Source: Bacillota bacterium (GTDB lineage: Bacteria > Bacillota > Clostridia > Christensenellales > Aristaeellaceae). From it: DNA of 5,745 nt. The DNA is taken from assembly GCA_023402355.1 (NCBI GenBank), contig JAEXCG010000083.1:1-5745 (forward strand), given 5' to 3'. The notes beneath the pieces were generated by a model that saw only the letters and a program-made list of their open reading frames with translations, was not told the DNA's origin and did no database searches. How positions within the stretch are numbered: the first letter of the stretch is position 1; each line of letters begins with the position of its first letter. The position numbers were made by a program, and so were the translations under genes. Of this stretch, positions 1 to 5,745 are shown one piece after another.

Positions 1-548
1 TCCCCGCACAGCGCGCAGCGGCTTCCCTCTGTAAGACCCGGCGTCGCGCACGTCGCCTCCACCGCAGGCAAAACCTCCGGCTGGTGCGAAAGCTTCTCCG
101 TCTCTACCTGCGCGATCAGCACTTCCCCGCACCGGGCGCAGCGGCTTCCCTCCGTAAGACCCGGCTGGGCGCACGTCGCCTCCACCGCAGGCAAAACCTC
201 CGGCTGGTGCGAAAGCTTCTCCGTCTCCACCTGCGCGATCAGCACTTCCCCGCAGGACGCGCAGCGGCTTCCCTCCGTAAGGCCCGGCTGGGCGCACGTC
301 GCCGCCACCGCGGGGACGACCTCCGGCTGGTGCAAAAGCTTCTCCGTCTCTACCTGCGCGACCAGCACTTCCCCGCACCGGGCGCAGCGGCTTCCCTCCG
401 TAAGGCCCGGCTGGGCGCACGTCGCCTCCACCGCCGGGACGACCTCCGGCTGGTGCGAAAGCTTCTCCGTCTCTACCTGCGCGATCAGCACTTCCCCGCA
501 CCGGGCGCAGCGGCTCCCCTCCGTAAGACCCGGCTGGGCGCAAGTCGC
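1..548 (-). repeat. 123-bp in-frame tandem repeat array (4 full units + partial fifth)
   Basis: Read on the minus strand, the units occupy 548-426, 425-303, 302-180, 179-57 and 56-1. The period is exactly 123 bp (41 codons) throughout. Differences between units are few. Units 1 and 2 end with a GTCGTCCC version of the 'EVVP' segment, and units 3 and 4 with a GTTTTGCC version ('EVLP'). Unit 3 has CASC in place of CARC. Unit 5 has 'CATPG' and 'CALC'. Shared variants in adjacent units fit recent duplication, unequal crossing-over or gene conversion. The array may continue beyond the left edge. Confidence 0.95.
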
Positions 549-689
549 CTCCACCGCTGGGAGCTTTTCCGCCTCGTGCGCGGCGCAGCCCTGCGCCGGG
601 GCCTCGTCCGCCAGCGCCGCCGGCATCTGCCCCGCGAGCAGCAGTGCGGCCAGCAGGATCGCCAGCGCCCTCATTTGAAATCGTTTCAT
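1..689 (-). CDS. Secreted Cys-rich tandem-repeat protein (3' end beyond window)
   Basis: The frame is open from an ATG at 689-687 to the left edge (229 codons plus 2 nt), so the C-terminus is missing. A GGGAGGAAG ribosome binding site lies just upstream, and a promoter candidate sits about 80 nt before the start. Residues 1-27 form a signal peptide: basic MKRFQMR, a Leu/Ala-rich core, then a likely cut after Ala-Leu-Ala before Asp28. A short Cys/His segment (about 34-47) resembles the end of a repeat. From residue 48 come 41-residue repeats (48-88, 89-129, 130-170, 171-211, 212 to the edge). Each carries Cys-x10-Cys-x2-Cys around 'PGLTEG' and 'CGEVL', and each complete unit has one His near its end. 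The Cys/His pattern could bind metal such as zinc, or form disulfides outside the cell; neither is shown. Similar repeats are known in surface proteins of Clostridia. No catalytic or anchoring domain is visible, so the function is unknown. It is separated from the upstream operon by a terminator. Confidence 0.85.
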   Translation of the reverse strand, partial: MKRFQMRALAILLAALLLAGQMPAALADEAPAQGCAAHEAEKLPAVEATCAQPGLTEGSRCARCGEVLIAQVETEKLSHQPEVVPAVEATCAQPGLTEGSRCARCGEVLVAQVETEKLLHQPEVVPAVAATCAQPGLTEGSRCASCGEVLIAQVETEKLSHQPEVLPAVEATCAQPGLTEGSRCARCGEVLIAQVETEKLSHQPEVLPAVEATCATPGLTEGSRCALCG

Positions 690-765
690 CGTTCTTCCTC
701 CCGTCTGCGTTGGCCTGGAATTTCTCCCTCGTGCGAGGCCTTCCCCGCACCCTGTCGTTTTTTCC

Positions 766-794
766 ATCGTAGACCTCCGACGGGCCGTTTTCAA
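766..794 (-). promoter_or_regulatory. Sigma-A-like promoter for the repeat protein gene
   Basis: On the minus strand, TTGAAA (794-789, five of six to the -35 consensus) is followed after exactly 17 nt by TACGAT (771-766, four of six to the -10 consensus). It lies downstream of the operon terminator and would give a 5' leader of roughly 70 nt before the ATG at 689. Placement and spacing are good, but this is a pattern match only. Confidence 0.5.
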
Positions 795-844
795 GAATCT
801 GGCTGAAACTTGCACGTTTTGGCGACAAATTGCATTCTGAGCGC

Positions 845-878
845 AAAAAAAGGGCTCCGCCGCGAACGGCGGGAGCCC
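845..878 (-). terminator. Intrinsic terminator after the AraC-type regulator gene
   Basis: The minus-strand transcript can fold GGGCTC-(C)-CGCCG, loop TTCG, CGGCG-GAGCCC (878-852). This is an 11-bp GC stem with a single bulged C, directly followed by seven T (851-845). It starts 7 nt after the regulator's TGA stop. It should end the transport/ARH/regulator operon and insulate the repeat-protein gene. The plus-strand reading lacks a T-run, so it looks one-directional. Confidence 0.92.
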
Positions 879-884
879 GATGCC

Positions 885-3164
885 TCATGGGTTCTGTTCG
901 TTTTCCCGGTACTGGCCGGGGGTGACGCCCTCGTATTTCTTGAACACGCGGATGAACGTCACGCTGTTGTTGTAGCCGGTCAGCTCCGCGATCTCGCGGA
1001 TGCTCCGCTGGCTCGCGCCGAGAAGCTGCTTGGCCGCGTTCAGGCGCGTGTGGTGGATGTAATCCAGCGTGCCCATGCCCAGCAGCCGCTGAAACACGCG
1101 CGTGATCGCTACGGGCGTCACGCCCATCGCCTCCGCGACCATCGCGACCGACAGGTCCTGCTGCGCGTAGCGCGCCTGAATGAAGGCGGAGGCGCCGTCC
1201 AGCAGCTCCGCGCCCTCCACGCGCGGGGGCACGGAGGCGCGCATGGCCTCGTCCATCTCCCGCAGCAGCGCATTCATCTCCCGGCGCAGGTCCGGCACGG
1301 TCTTGCAGACCATCAGCCGCTCCACGGGGCGCAGCGTCTCCAGCATCGGCAGCTGCTCCGGCGAGCGGGGCGTGCCCACCACGCGGCTGAGCGAGTAGAT
1401 CAGCCCGTACAGGTTGCACTTCATCGCCTGAATCGACATGCCGCCCACGCGGAACGTCTCGTCCAGCATCTCCCCGAAGACCTTCTGCGCCTGCGGGTAC
1501 TGCCCCGCGCGCAGGAGGTTCACGAGCTTCTCCTCCGACATCCGGGTGTTGACGACCCGGTCCTCGCACCGCGCGGGCATGTCCTCGTAAAACCGGACCC
1601 CGCCAAGGCCCATCAGGTTCGCGTACTCCAGCAGCTCGCTGCTCTCCAAATAGGCCGCGTGGATGCCGCCCGCGTCCTCGTGCGTCGCGCTCACGCAGGC
1701 CCCCGCCGCCTCCCCGCCGCAGGCCGCAAGCACCGCCTCCAGGCAGGCGCGCATCCGCTCCCGCCCGTCCCGCGCCACGCTCACGATCACGCAGGCCTCG
1801 CTCTCCAGCAGCACGTAGGCCGCGTCCAGCCGGGGCAGCAAATGCGCCCGGATCGCCCGTTCGAGCGCCCCGTGCGGCCGCGCCGGGCCTTTCCCCGCCC
1901 CGTGCAGGCCGAAGACGGCGACCGCGTAGCCGTCCCCCGCGAGCTTCATGCCGCACTCGCGCAGCACGCCCTCGATCTCGTAGGCGTCCACCAGCGAACC
2001 CTGCAAGAGCGAGGCGAGAAACCGGCGGCGCAGCGTCTCCTCCTGCCCCCGGTTCAGCTCGCTGAGCGCCCAGTTCTCCCGCTGAACGGACTGGATGGAG
2101 CGCTCCAGCACGGCGTACTCATTTTCCGTTTTACCCCCCCCCCTGGCAATTTTTGGCGTATCCATCAGTTGAACGAGCCGCTTGACGGGCCGGGCGTGCA
2201 TGCGCGCCAGCAGGAAGGAGAGCATAAGCCCGATGGCCAGCGTCACCCCGAACACCACGGCGAAGGAGGCGATGAGCGTATTGCGGGGCTGTTGATAGAC
2301 GCTGCTCGGAATAAGCGATATATAGCGCCATCCATTGACCTCAGAGGCGATGTCCGTCACATAAAATTCCTGCCCTTGAATCTTTTGCAGCTTCATGTGC
2401 TCGCCGTCTGCCCCAAGCTGTGCGCAGCGGAGCATCTCCCCCTCTCCGCTTCCGAGAGAGATCACGTTCCCGTTCGAGTCGATGATGCCCACGTACGCGC
2501 CCGACAGCCATTCGTTCTGCGTCACCTGACGGTTTAGGTTCTCCATGCTCAACTCCACGCCCAGCACGGCGCTGTGCGATGAAGCCGCCCCCACCGGCAG
2601 GCTGTGGAATAAAAATGCCTTGTTCAGCACGTTGTTTGCTTCCACGGCTATCGTCTCATACTTCCGGAAAAACGGCTCCGCGTGCATCTGCCGCCACACA
2701 TCCAGCGTCAGCGCCTGCCCATCGCCGAAGTGTTTTTGAAAATACTCCTCGGCTGAATACTTCCCCTCTGGTGTGAGTACATAATCGCTCTTTAATAGAT
2801 AGATGTACAGTCCGCCAACATAGCTTGAAGCAAAGCGAACCTCCGAAAGGCGCTTAACCACCGGCACGTTGAGGTAAGCGCTTTGTGGGTTGCGCCGCTC
2901 GCCCTGTTGGGCGATCAGGCTGTTCAGCTGCGTGTCGAGCGACAGCTCCATGCACCACTCCTGCAGCACCTTGAACGTATCGTCGAAGGATGCGCGCAGC
3001 GCTTCCAGGCTGGCATCGTTCGCCCGCTCGATTTCCCGAGTGAAGATTTGGTTGGATTGAAGCGCCGCAATCGCCTGAGCGATTGTCGATAGAATCAACA
3101 TGAGCAAAAAAGACGCAAGCAATACCCAGTAGACGCTGATTCGTCTTCGTTGAAAGTGGCGCAT
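885..3164 (-). CDS. Membrane-anchored AraC-family regulator with extracellular Cache-like sensor
   Basis: This 759-residue protein resembles the large one-component AraC regulators found beside LplB/YtcP transporters in Bacillota. Layout: basic N-terminus; TM1 at about 12-34; extracellular sensor at about 35-294, Cache-like, with 'GIIDSNGNVIS' (226-236) and a closing 'GWRYISLIPSSVY' (278-290); TM2 at about 296-319; a short HAMP-like linker; a long cytoplasmic region; and a C-terminal AraC DNA-binding domain at about 660-755. The first helix-turn-helix is near 671-692. The second, near 720-752, carries the typical GYNNSVTFIRVFKKYEGVTP signature. An in-frame TAA immediately precedes the ATG at 3164, which fixes the upstream limit. 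The upstream spacer is purine-rich with several GGAGG-like boxes, the nearest being AGGA about 5 nt away. The gene follows the ARH gene by 50 nt and ends in a strong terminator. It probably activates its own operon in response to an extracellular sugar-like ligand (inferred). Oddities: a run of ten G at codons 341-344 and a sharp GC change along the gene. Confidence 0.9.
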   Translation of the reverse strand: MRHFQRRRISVYWVLLASFLLMLILSTIAQAIAALQSNQIFTREIERANDASLEALRASFDDTFKVLQEWCMELSLDTQLNSLIAQQGERRNPQSAYLNVPVVKRLSEVRFASSYVGGLYIYLLKSDYVLTPEGKYSAEEYFQKHFGDGQALTLDVWRQMHAEPFFRKYETIAVEANNVLNKAFLFHSLPVGAASSHSAVLGVELSMENLNRQVTQNEWLSGAYVGIIDSNGNVISLGSGEGEMLRCAQLGADGEHMKLQKIQGQEFYVTDIASEVNGWRYISLIPSSVYQQPRNTLIASFAVVFGVTLAIGLMLSFLLARMHARPVKRLVQLMDTPKIARGGGKTENEYAVLERSIQSVQRENWALSELNRGQEETLRRRFLASLLQGSLVDAYEIEGVLRECGMKLAGDGYAVAVFGLHGAGKGPARPHGALERAIRAHLLPRLDAAYVLLESEACVIVSVARDGRERMRACLEAVLAACGGEAAGACVSATHEDAGGIHAAYLESSELLEYANLMGLGGVRFYEDMPARCEDRVVNTRMSEEKLVNLLRAGQYPQAQKVFGEMLDETFRVGGMSIQAMKCNLYGLIYSLSRVVGTPRSPEQLPMLETLRPVERLMVCKTVPDLRREMNALLREMDEAMRASVPPRVEGAELLDGASAFIQARYAQQDLSVAMVAEAMGVTPVAITRVFQRLLGMGTLDYIHHTRLNAAKQLLGASQRSIREIAELTGYNNSVTFIRVFKKYEGVTPGQYRENEQNP
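2134..2143 (-). repeat. G10 homopolymer inside the regulator gene
   Basis: The coding strand reads AGG GGG GGG GGT across codons 341-344 (Arg-Gly-Gly-Gly), a run of ten G in the linker between TM2 and the cytoplasmic domain. At ten G the frame is intact. With eleven G the next codon is TAA, ending the protein after the membrane segment. With nine G the frame shifts and reaches a TGA about 27 codons further on. The tract is therefore a plausible slippage site, or a place where the assembly could be miscounted. Confidence 0.9.
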
Positions 3165-3214
3165 TTAAATCCTGCCGCCTCCTCAGCCTCCACACCTCCA
3201 TTCGGGGACGCACA

Positions 3215-4336
3215 TCAGTCGTTCAGCGCGATGAACCGATCCGCCACATTCTGAATAGACAAGGCATCATATCCCCGCAGATACGTGCGAAGGGTGTCGT
3301 TAAACCTATCATACCAGTATGCGGGAATATTATCAATACCAATGCAGGCGCCGACGATGCTTCCGACCGTCGCACCAGTGCAGTCATTATCCAACCCCAT
3401 AGCGACGCACTCGCTGATGCACTTCGTATAATTCATTCCGCCGATCTTGAGCGCGAACACGATGGCGCACATGTTGTTGATCGTATGAACCGCGTGCATT
3501 TCCGCAAACTTCTCATCGATCATCATGCGGGCGCGCAAATAATTCTCCGGCTCCTGCGCCATGGCCCATTCCAGCGCCTTATAAAGCTCACTCTCCCGCG
3601 GGATCTGCTTCATGCCCTCTCGCACCGCATCCAGCGGCGTCTTCGCTGCAAACGCCGCCGCAACAGCCGCCGCGCAGAACATTTCGCCGTAAATTCCGTT
3701 CTGACGGTGGGTCAGGTATGCGTCGTTATAGGACATTCTGGCTGCCGTTACCGGATCTCCCGCCGCCGCATAGCCGAAAGCGTCCGCACGGATCGCTGCG
3801 CCAATCCATTCCACGAATTCATTAGAGTTCGCGGCGAATGTGGCCTTCGTACCCGACCGCAGCTGGCGAAGCGCTTCATCCTCAGCCGTGCACGCTGCGG
3901 GCAAGATTTCCACCCACATCCGGCCCACGTCATCGACCGAATAGTGCTTTCCGTACTTTTCCAGTATCAGGAGGTTGAGAACCATATATGTGATGTCGTC
4001 GTCCACGGGAACCTGACAGAGCTGTTCCTCCAGATACGCCGTGCGGAGGTTGGTTTCATAATGCATGTAATCCGGCTGATCGGTTTTCTTCCAGTACATC
4101 ACCGGCGGAAAGGGCATTCCAGATTCCAGCGCAATCGCCTGCATGCGCATGACCGAATACCCCTCAACCGGAATGCCCAAAATACATCCGGCGCACCTGC
4201 CCATCAACGCACCCAACATGCGTCTGCGCAGATCGTTCACCTTTTGCGCGGGCGTATCCGCCCCCTCGGGGCGCAGTGCGAGAATTTCTTCCAGTATGTC
4301 GGGCTGATGAGCAGTAAGATTGCGATAATAAGACAC
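3215..4336 (-). CDS. ADP-ribosylglycohydrolase (ARH/DraG) family protein
   Basis: I chose the GTG at 4336, giving 373 residues, because AAAGGAG lies 9 nt upstream (4352-4346). The frame stays open up to 4486, but the in-frame ATGs there (4384, 4486) lack a comparable site, and the latter would overlap the permease gene by 67 nt. Family marks include 'GALMGRCAGCILGIPVEG' (about 42-59), an acidic VDDDITYM (Asp112-114) in the place of the first metal-binding motif, a mid-region 'FGYAAAGDP' and 'NGIYGEMF', and a C-terminal 'GLDNDCTGATVGSIVGA' (Asp316 and Asp318) matching the second metal site. Known members use two Mg ions to cleave ADP-ribosyl or related ribosyl bonds. The substrate here is unknown. 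No signal peptide is seen, so it should be cytoplasmic. Its position between sugar permeases and an AraC-type sensor suggests it acts on an imported glycoside-like compound rather than in nitrogenase control, where DraG is known. The GC content is close to that of the permeases. Confidence 0.85.
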   Translation of the reverse strand: MSYYRNLTAHQPDILEEILALRPEGADTPAQKVNDLRRRMLGALMGRCAGCILGIPVEGYSVMRMQAIALESGMPFPPVMYWKKTDQPDYMHYETNLRTAYLEEQLCQVPVDDDITYMVLNLLILEKYGKHYSVDDVGRMWVEILPAACTAEDEALRQLRSGTKATFAANSNEFVEWIGAAIRADAFGYAAAGDPVTAARMSYNDAYLTHRQNGIYGEMFCAAAVAAAFAAKTPLDAVREGMKQIPRESELYKALEWAMAQEPENYLRARMMIDEKFAEMHAVHTINNMCAIVFALKIGGMNYTKCISECVAMGLDNDCTGATVGSIVGACIGIDNIPAYWYDRFNDTLRTYLRGYDALSIQNVADRFIALND

Positions 4337-4345
4337 GACAGCGTT

Positions 4346-4352
4346 CTCCTTT
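4346..4352 (-). promoter_or_regulatory. Ribosome binding site that sets the ARH-family start
   Basis: AAAGGAG on the minus strand lies 9 nt before GTG at 4336-4334. It is the only strong Shine-Dalgarno match near the possible starts of this frame, and it favours the GTG over the upstream ATG at 4384. Confidence 0.75.
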
Positions 4353-4390
4353 CGCAGCTTTATCTCGCTTTGAATTTTTAACATACCATA

Positions 4391-4407
4391 AGCTTTATAC
4401 AAAAGCT
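4391..4407 (-). repeat. Small inverted repeat in the permease-ARH spacer
   Basis: The 83-nt spacer (4337-4419) holds a perfect 6-bp inverted repeat, AGCTTT-TGTAT-AAAGCT on the minus strand. A second AAAGCTG copy at 4361-4355, just before the ribosome binding site, could pair instead with CAGCTTT at 4408-4402 (7 bp). The stems are short and AT-rich and no T-run follows, so this is not a terminator. A mild effect on translation or mRNA processing is possible but unproven. Confidence 0.35.
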
Positions 4408-4419
4408 GACTACACAATA

Positions 4420-5298
4420 TCAGCCCTTCACAGCGCCTATCATCACACCCTTGATGAAATATCGCTGCAGGAATGGATAGAGGCAAAGAATCGGCGCGGT
4501 GGCGATGACAATCGTGCAGTACTTGACGAGCACCTGATACATGTCGTTCGTATAGGTGCCGACGCTGTTCATATTCGTCATGCTGCTCATGTCGTTATTG
4601 ATGAGAATTTCGCGCAGGATCAGCTGCAGAGGAAACTTCGTGCGCTCACGCAGGAAGATCATCTGGTTGAACCATGCGTTCCAATGACCTACGCCATAAA
4701 AGAGCGTCATGGTCGCAAGCATTGGGCCGGAAAGCGGCAGGAAGATGCGTGCGAAAATCGTCAGCGGGCCCGCGCCGTCAATCTTAGCCGATTCCTCCAG
4801 GCTGACAGGAATCTCCTGAAACGAGGTGCGCATGACGATCAGGTTCCATGATGAAACAAGGCTCACCAGAATGACGGCCATGCGTGTATTGTTCAGGCCC
4901 ATGCTGTTCACCAGCAGATACAGCGGAATGAGACCGCCTGAAAAGTACATCGTAAAGATGACGCCCTTCATGATCGGCCCTGCCAGCATCGCATCCCTGC
5001 GTGAGATGACGAACGCGCCCATGGCCGTCACCAGCAGGTTCAGCGTCGTTCCGATGACCACGAAAAAAAGCGTGTTCACGTAGCCGGAGGCAATGTTGGG
5101 GTTACGCAGCGTGAGGGCATACCCCTCCCACGTAAAGCCCAGCGACTTCCATAGAATTCCAGAATGTTGCATGAGCCTGCCCGGCTCGCTGAAGGAAGCG
5201 AAGACGATATACAAAATCGGATACAGACATAGAAATGTGAAGGCCGAAAGCACGACGGCGTTGACAGCAGGAAAGACATAATCCTTTTTTTCTACCAC
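4420..5298 (-). CDS. Carbohydrate ABC transporter permease, YtcP/LplC-like
   Basis: This 292-residue inner-membrane permease is a normal length for the family. It starts at GTG (5298-5296) with a perfect AAGGAGG 7 nt upstream (5312-5306). Hydrophobic segments lie at about 8-34, 74-98, 108-131, 140-158, 190-208 and 257-277, the six expected for MalG-type permeases. The cytoplasmic EAA loop, 'EESAKIDGAGPLTIFARIFLP' without its last residue, runs from about 168 to 188 and would contact the ATPase. The 'MYFSGGLIPLYLLVNSMGL' segment (117-135) and a C-terminus ending 'FIKGVMIGAVKG' are typical of the YtcP/LplC branch. It would pair with the upstream LplB-like subunit, whose TAA stop overlaps its ribosome binding site, suggesting tight translational coupling. 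The substrate cannot be read from the sequence; relatives import oligosaccharides such as plant cell-wall fragments. The ATPase is probably encoded elsewhere, as for MsmX-type shared ATPases. Confidence 0.93.
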   Translation of the reverse strand: MVEKKDYVFPAVNAVVLSAFTFLCLYPILYIVFASFSEPGRLMQHSGILWKSLGFTWEGYALTLRNPNIASGYVNTLFFVVIGTTLNLLVTAMGAFVISRRDAMLAGPIMKGVIFTMYFSGGLIPLYLLVNSMGLNNTRMAVILVSLVSSWNLIVMRTSFQEIPVSLEESAKIDGAGPLTIFARIFLPLSGPMLATMTLFYGVGHWNAWFNQMIFLRERTKFPLQLILREILINNDMSSMTNMNSVGTYTNDMYQVLVKYCTIVIATAPILCLYPFLQRYFIKGVMIGAVKG

Positions 5299-5310
5299 TT
5301 TCTTTCCTCC

Positions 5311-5745
5311 TTACCAGAGCGAATTGCCGGTCATACGGCGCGAAAAGGTGTTGGCGAGCAGCAGAATCGTAAAGTTGATCACGGAATTGAACACATTGAC
5401 CGCCGCAGAGTAGCTATAGTTGAACTCCATCAGGCCTTTGCGGTACACATAGGTCGATATCACGTCCGCCGTGTCGTAGAGCATCGGGTTGTACAGCAGG
5501 ATGATCTTTTCAAAGCCCACGCTCATCACCTGACCGATACGCAGGATGAAGAGTACTACGATCATGCTGCTGATACCCGGCAGCGTCACGTGCAGCATTT
5601 TGCGGAATCGTCCCGCACCGTCCATGGTTGCCGCCTCATATAGCTGAGGGTCGATGCCCGAAAGCGCCGCGATGTAGATGATCGAGCCCCAGCCAATGCC
5701 CTGCCAGATGTCCGTGATCGTATAAATCGGCCGGAACCAGGAGGG
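5311..5745 (-). CDS. Carbohydrate ABC transporter permease, LplB-like (5' end beyond window)
   Basis: The frame is open from the right edge (first full codon at 5745) to a TAA at 5313-5311, giving the last 144 residues of a protein usually near 300. An internal ATG at 5625 falls inside the EAA loop and is not the start. The visible part has a membrane segment near 'GWGSIIYIAAL' (residues 18-28 of the fragment), then the EAA loop 'EAATMDGAGRFRKMLHVTLP' (37-56), then 'VGFEKIILLYNPMLYDTADV' and 'STYVYRKGLMEFNYSYSAAV'. A last hydrophobic segment leads to a 'NSLW' end. The LYNP...TADV..TYVYR pattern is highly characteristic of LplB-type permeases. It forms a heterodimer with the next gene product, 12 nt downstream, in the cytoplasmic membrane. 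The solute-binding lipoprotein gene was not seen and may lie further right. Confidence 0.92.
   Translation of the reverse strand, partial: PSWFRPIYTITDIWQGIGWGSIIYIAALSGIDPQLYEAATMDGAGRFRKMLHVTLPGISSMIVVLFILRIGQVMSVGFEKIILLYNPMLYDTADVISTYVYRKGLMEFNYSYSAAVNVFNSVINFTILLLANTFSRRMTGNSLW

Noticed and set aside
1..548. CRISPR-like or noncoding satellite array
   Set aside because: The period is 123 bp with no unique spacers, it is a multiple of three, and the frame stays open with conserved cysteines. It is therefore a protein-coding repeat.
674..687. Near-palindrome TTGAAATCGTTTCA resembling a catabolite-repression (cre) site
   Set aside because: It is one base short of the cre spacing and is explained by the codons of the signal peptide start (MKRFQ) together with the ATG.
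84..806. Plus-strand open frame of 240 codons with repeated 'RKLLRLYLRDQHFP' segments
   Set aside because: It is a mirror of the in-frame repeats on the minus strand. The minus-strand reading has a signal peptide, ribosome binding site, promoter and a known repeat style, while this one has none and continues past the repeats into noncoding sequence.
810..2537. Long plus-strand open frame (575 codons) opposite the AraC-type regulator
   Set aside because: It is the antisense of a well-recognised gene in very GC-rich sequence with few stops. Its translation is rich in Arg, His, Leu and Ala with no recognisable domain, and it starts near the opposite-strand terminator.
3485..4381. Plus-strand open frame of 298 codons opposite the ARH-family gene
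   Set aside because: Arg/His-rich shadow translation with no domain, fully antisense to a gene with clear family motifs.
4382..4486. Longer N-terminus for the ARH-family protein starting at ATG 4486 or 4384
   Set aside because: No ribosome binding site precedes either ATG, the first would overlap the permease gene by 67 nt, and the extra residues do not resemble the family.
5285..5291. A7 run at codons 3-5 of the YtcP-like permease as a possible frameshift site
   Set aside because: It encodes ordinary Glu-Lys-Lys, and no overlapping frame or stimulatory structure was seen. The permease is full length in the normal frame.

Overview
The window looks like a fragment of a GC-rich Bacillota genome. 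A clostridial lineage seems more likely than Bacillus or Paenibacillus, but this is inference. The reasons are the strong AGGAGG-type ribosome binding sites, an LplB/YtcP-type sugar permease pair, a membrane-anchored AraC-type sensor-regulator, and a secreted protein with clostridial-style Cys-containing 'PGLTEG..C..CGEVL' repeats. All supported genes lie on the minus strand, so transcription runs from right (5745) to left (1).

Right part (5745 to 885) is one apparent operon. In transcription order it holds the C-terminal part of an LplB-like permease (entering from the right edge), a YtcP/LplC-like permease, an ADP-ribosylglycohydrolase-family (ARH/DraG) protein, and a 759-residue AraC-family regulator with an extracellular Cache-like sensor. 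It ends at a strong intrinsic terminator (845-878). Gaps are 12, 83 and 50 nt. No promoter was recognised between these genes, so the operon promoter, and probably the solute-binding lipoprotein gene, lie to the right of the window. No ATPase gene is visible. The likely logic is that an extracellular ligand is sensed by the AraC-type protein, which controls its own transporter operon. The ARH-family enzyme would act on the imported compound or on a cellular target.

Left part (844 to 1) is a separate transcription unit. A good sigma-A-like promoter (766-794) and a strong ribosome binding site precede a gene that runs off the left edge. It encodes a signal peptide followed by 41-residue tandem repeats, each with three cysteines. 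Four complete units and part of a fifth are visible, and they are nearly identical at the DNA level with a period of exactly 123 bp.

Two features of the regulator gene stand out. It contains a run of ten G (coding strand) just after the second membrane segment, where one extra G would create an immediate stop. Its base composition also changes sharply, from about 55% GC in the extracellular-sensor half to about 75% GC in much of the cytoplasmic half. The large plus-strand open frames opposite these genes are shadows caused by GC-rich, stop-poor sequence and the repeats.
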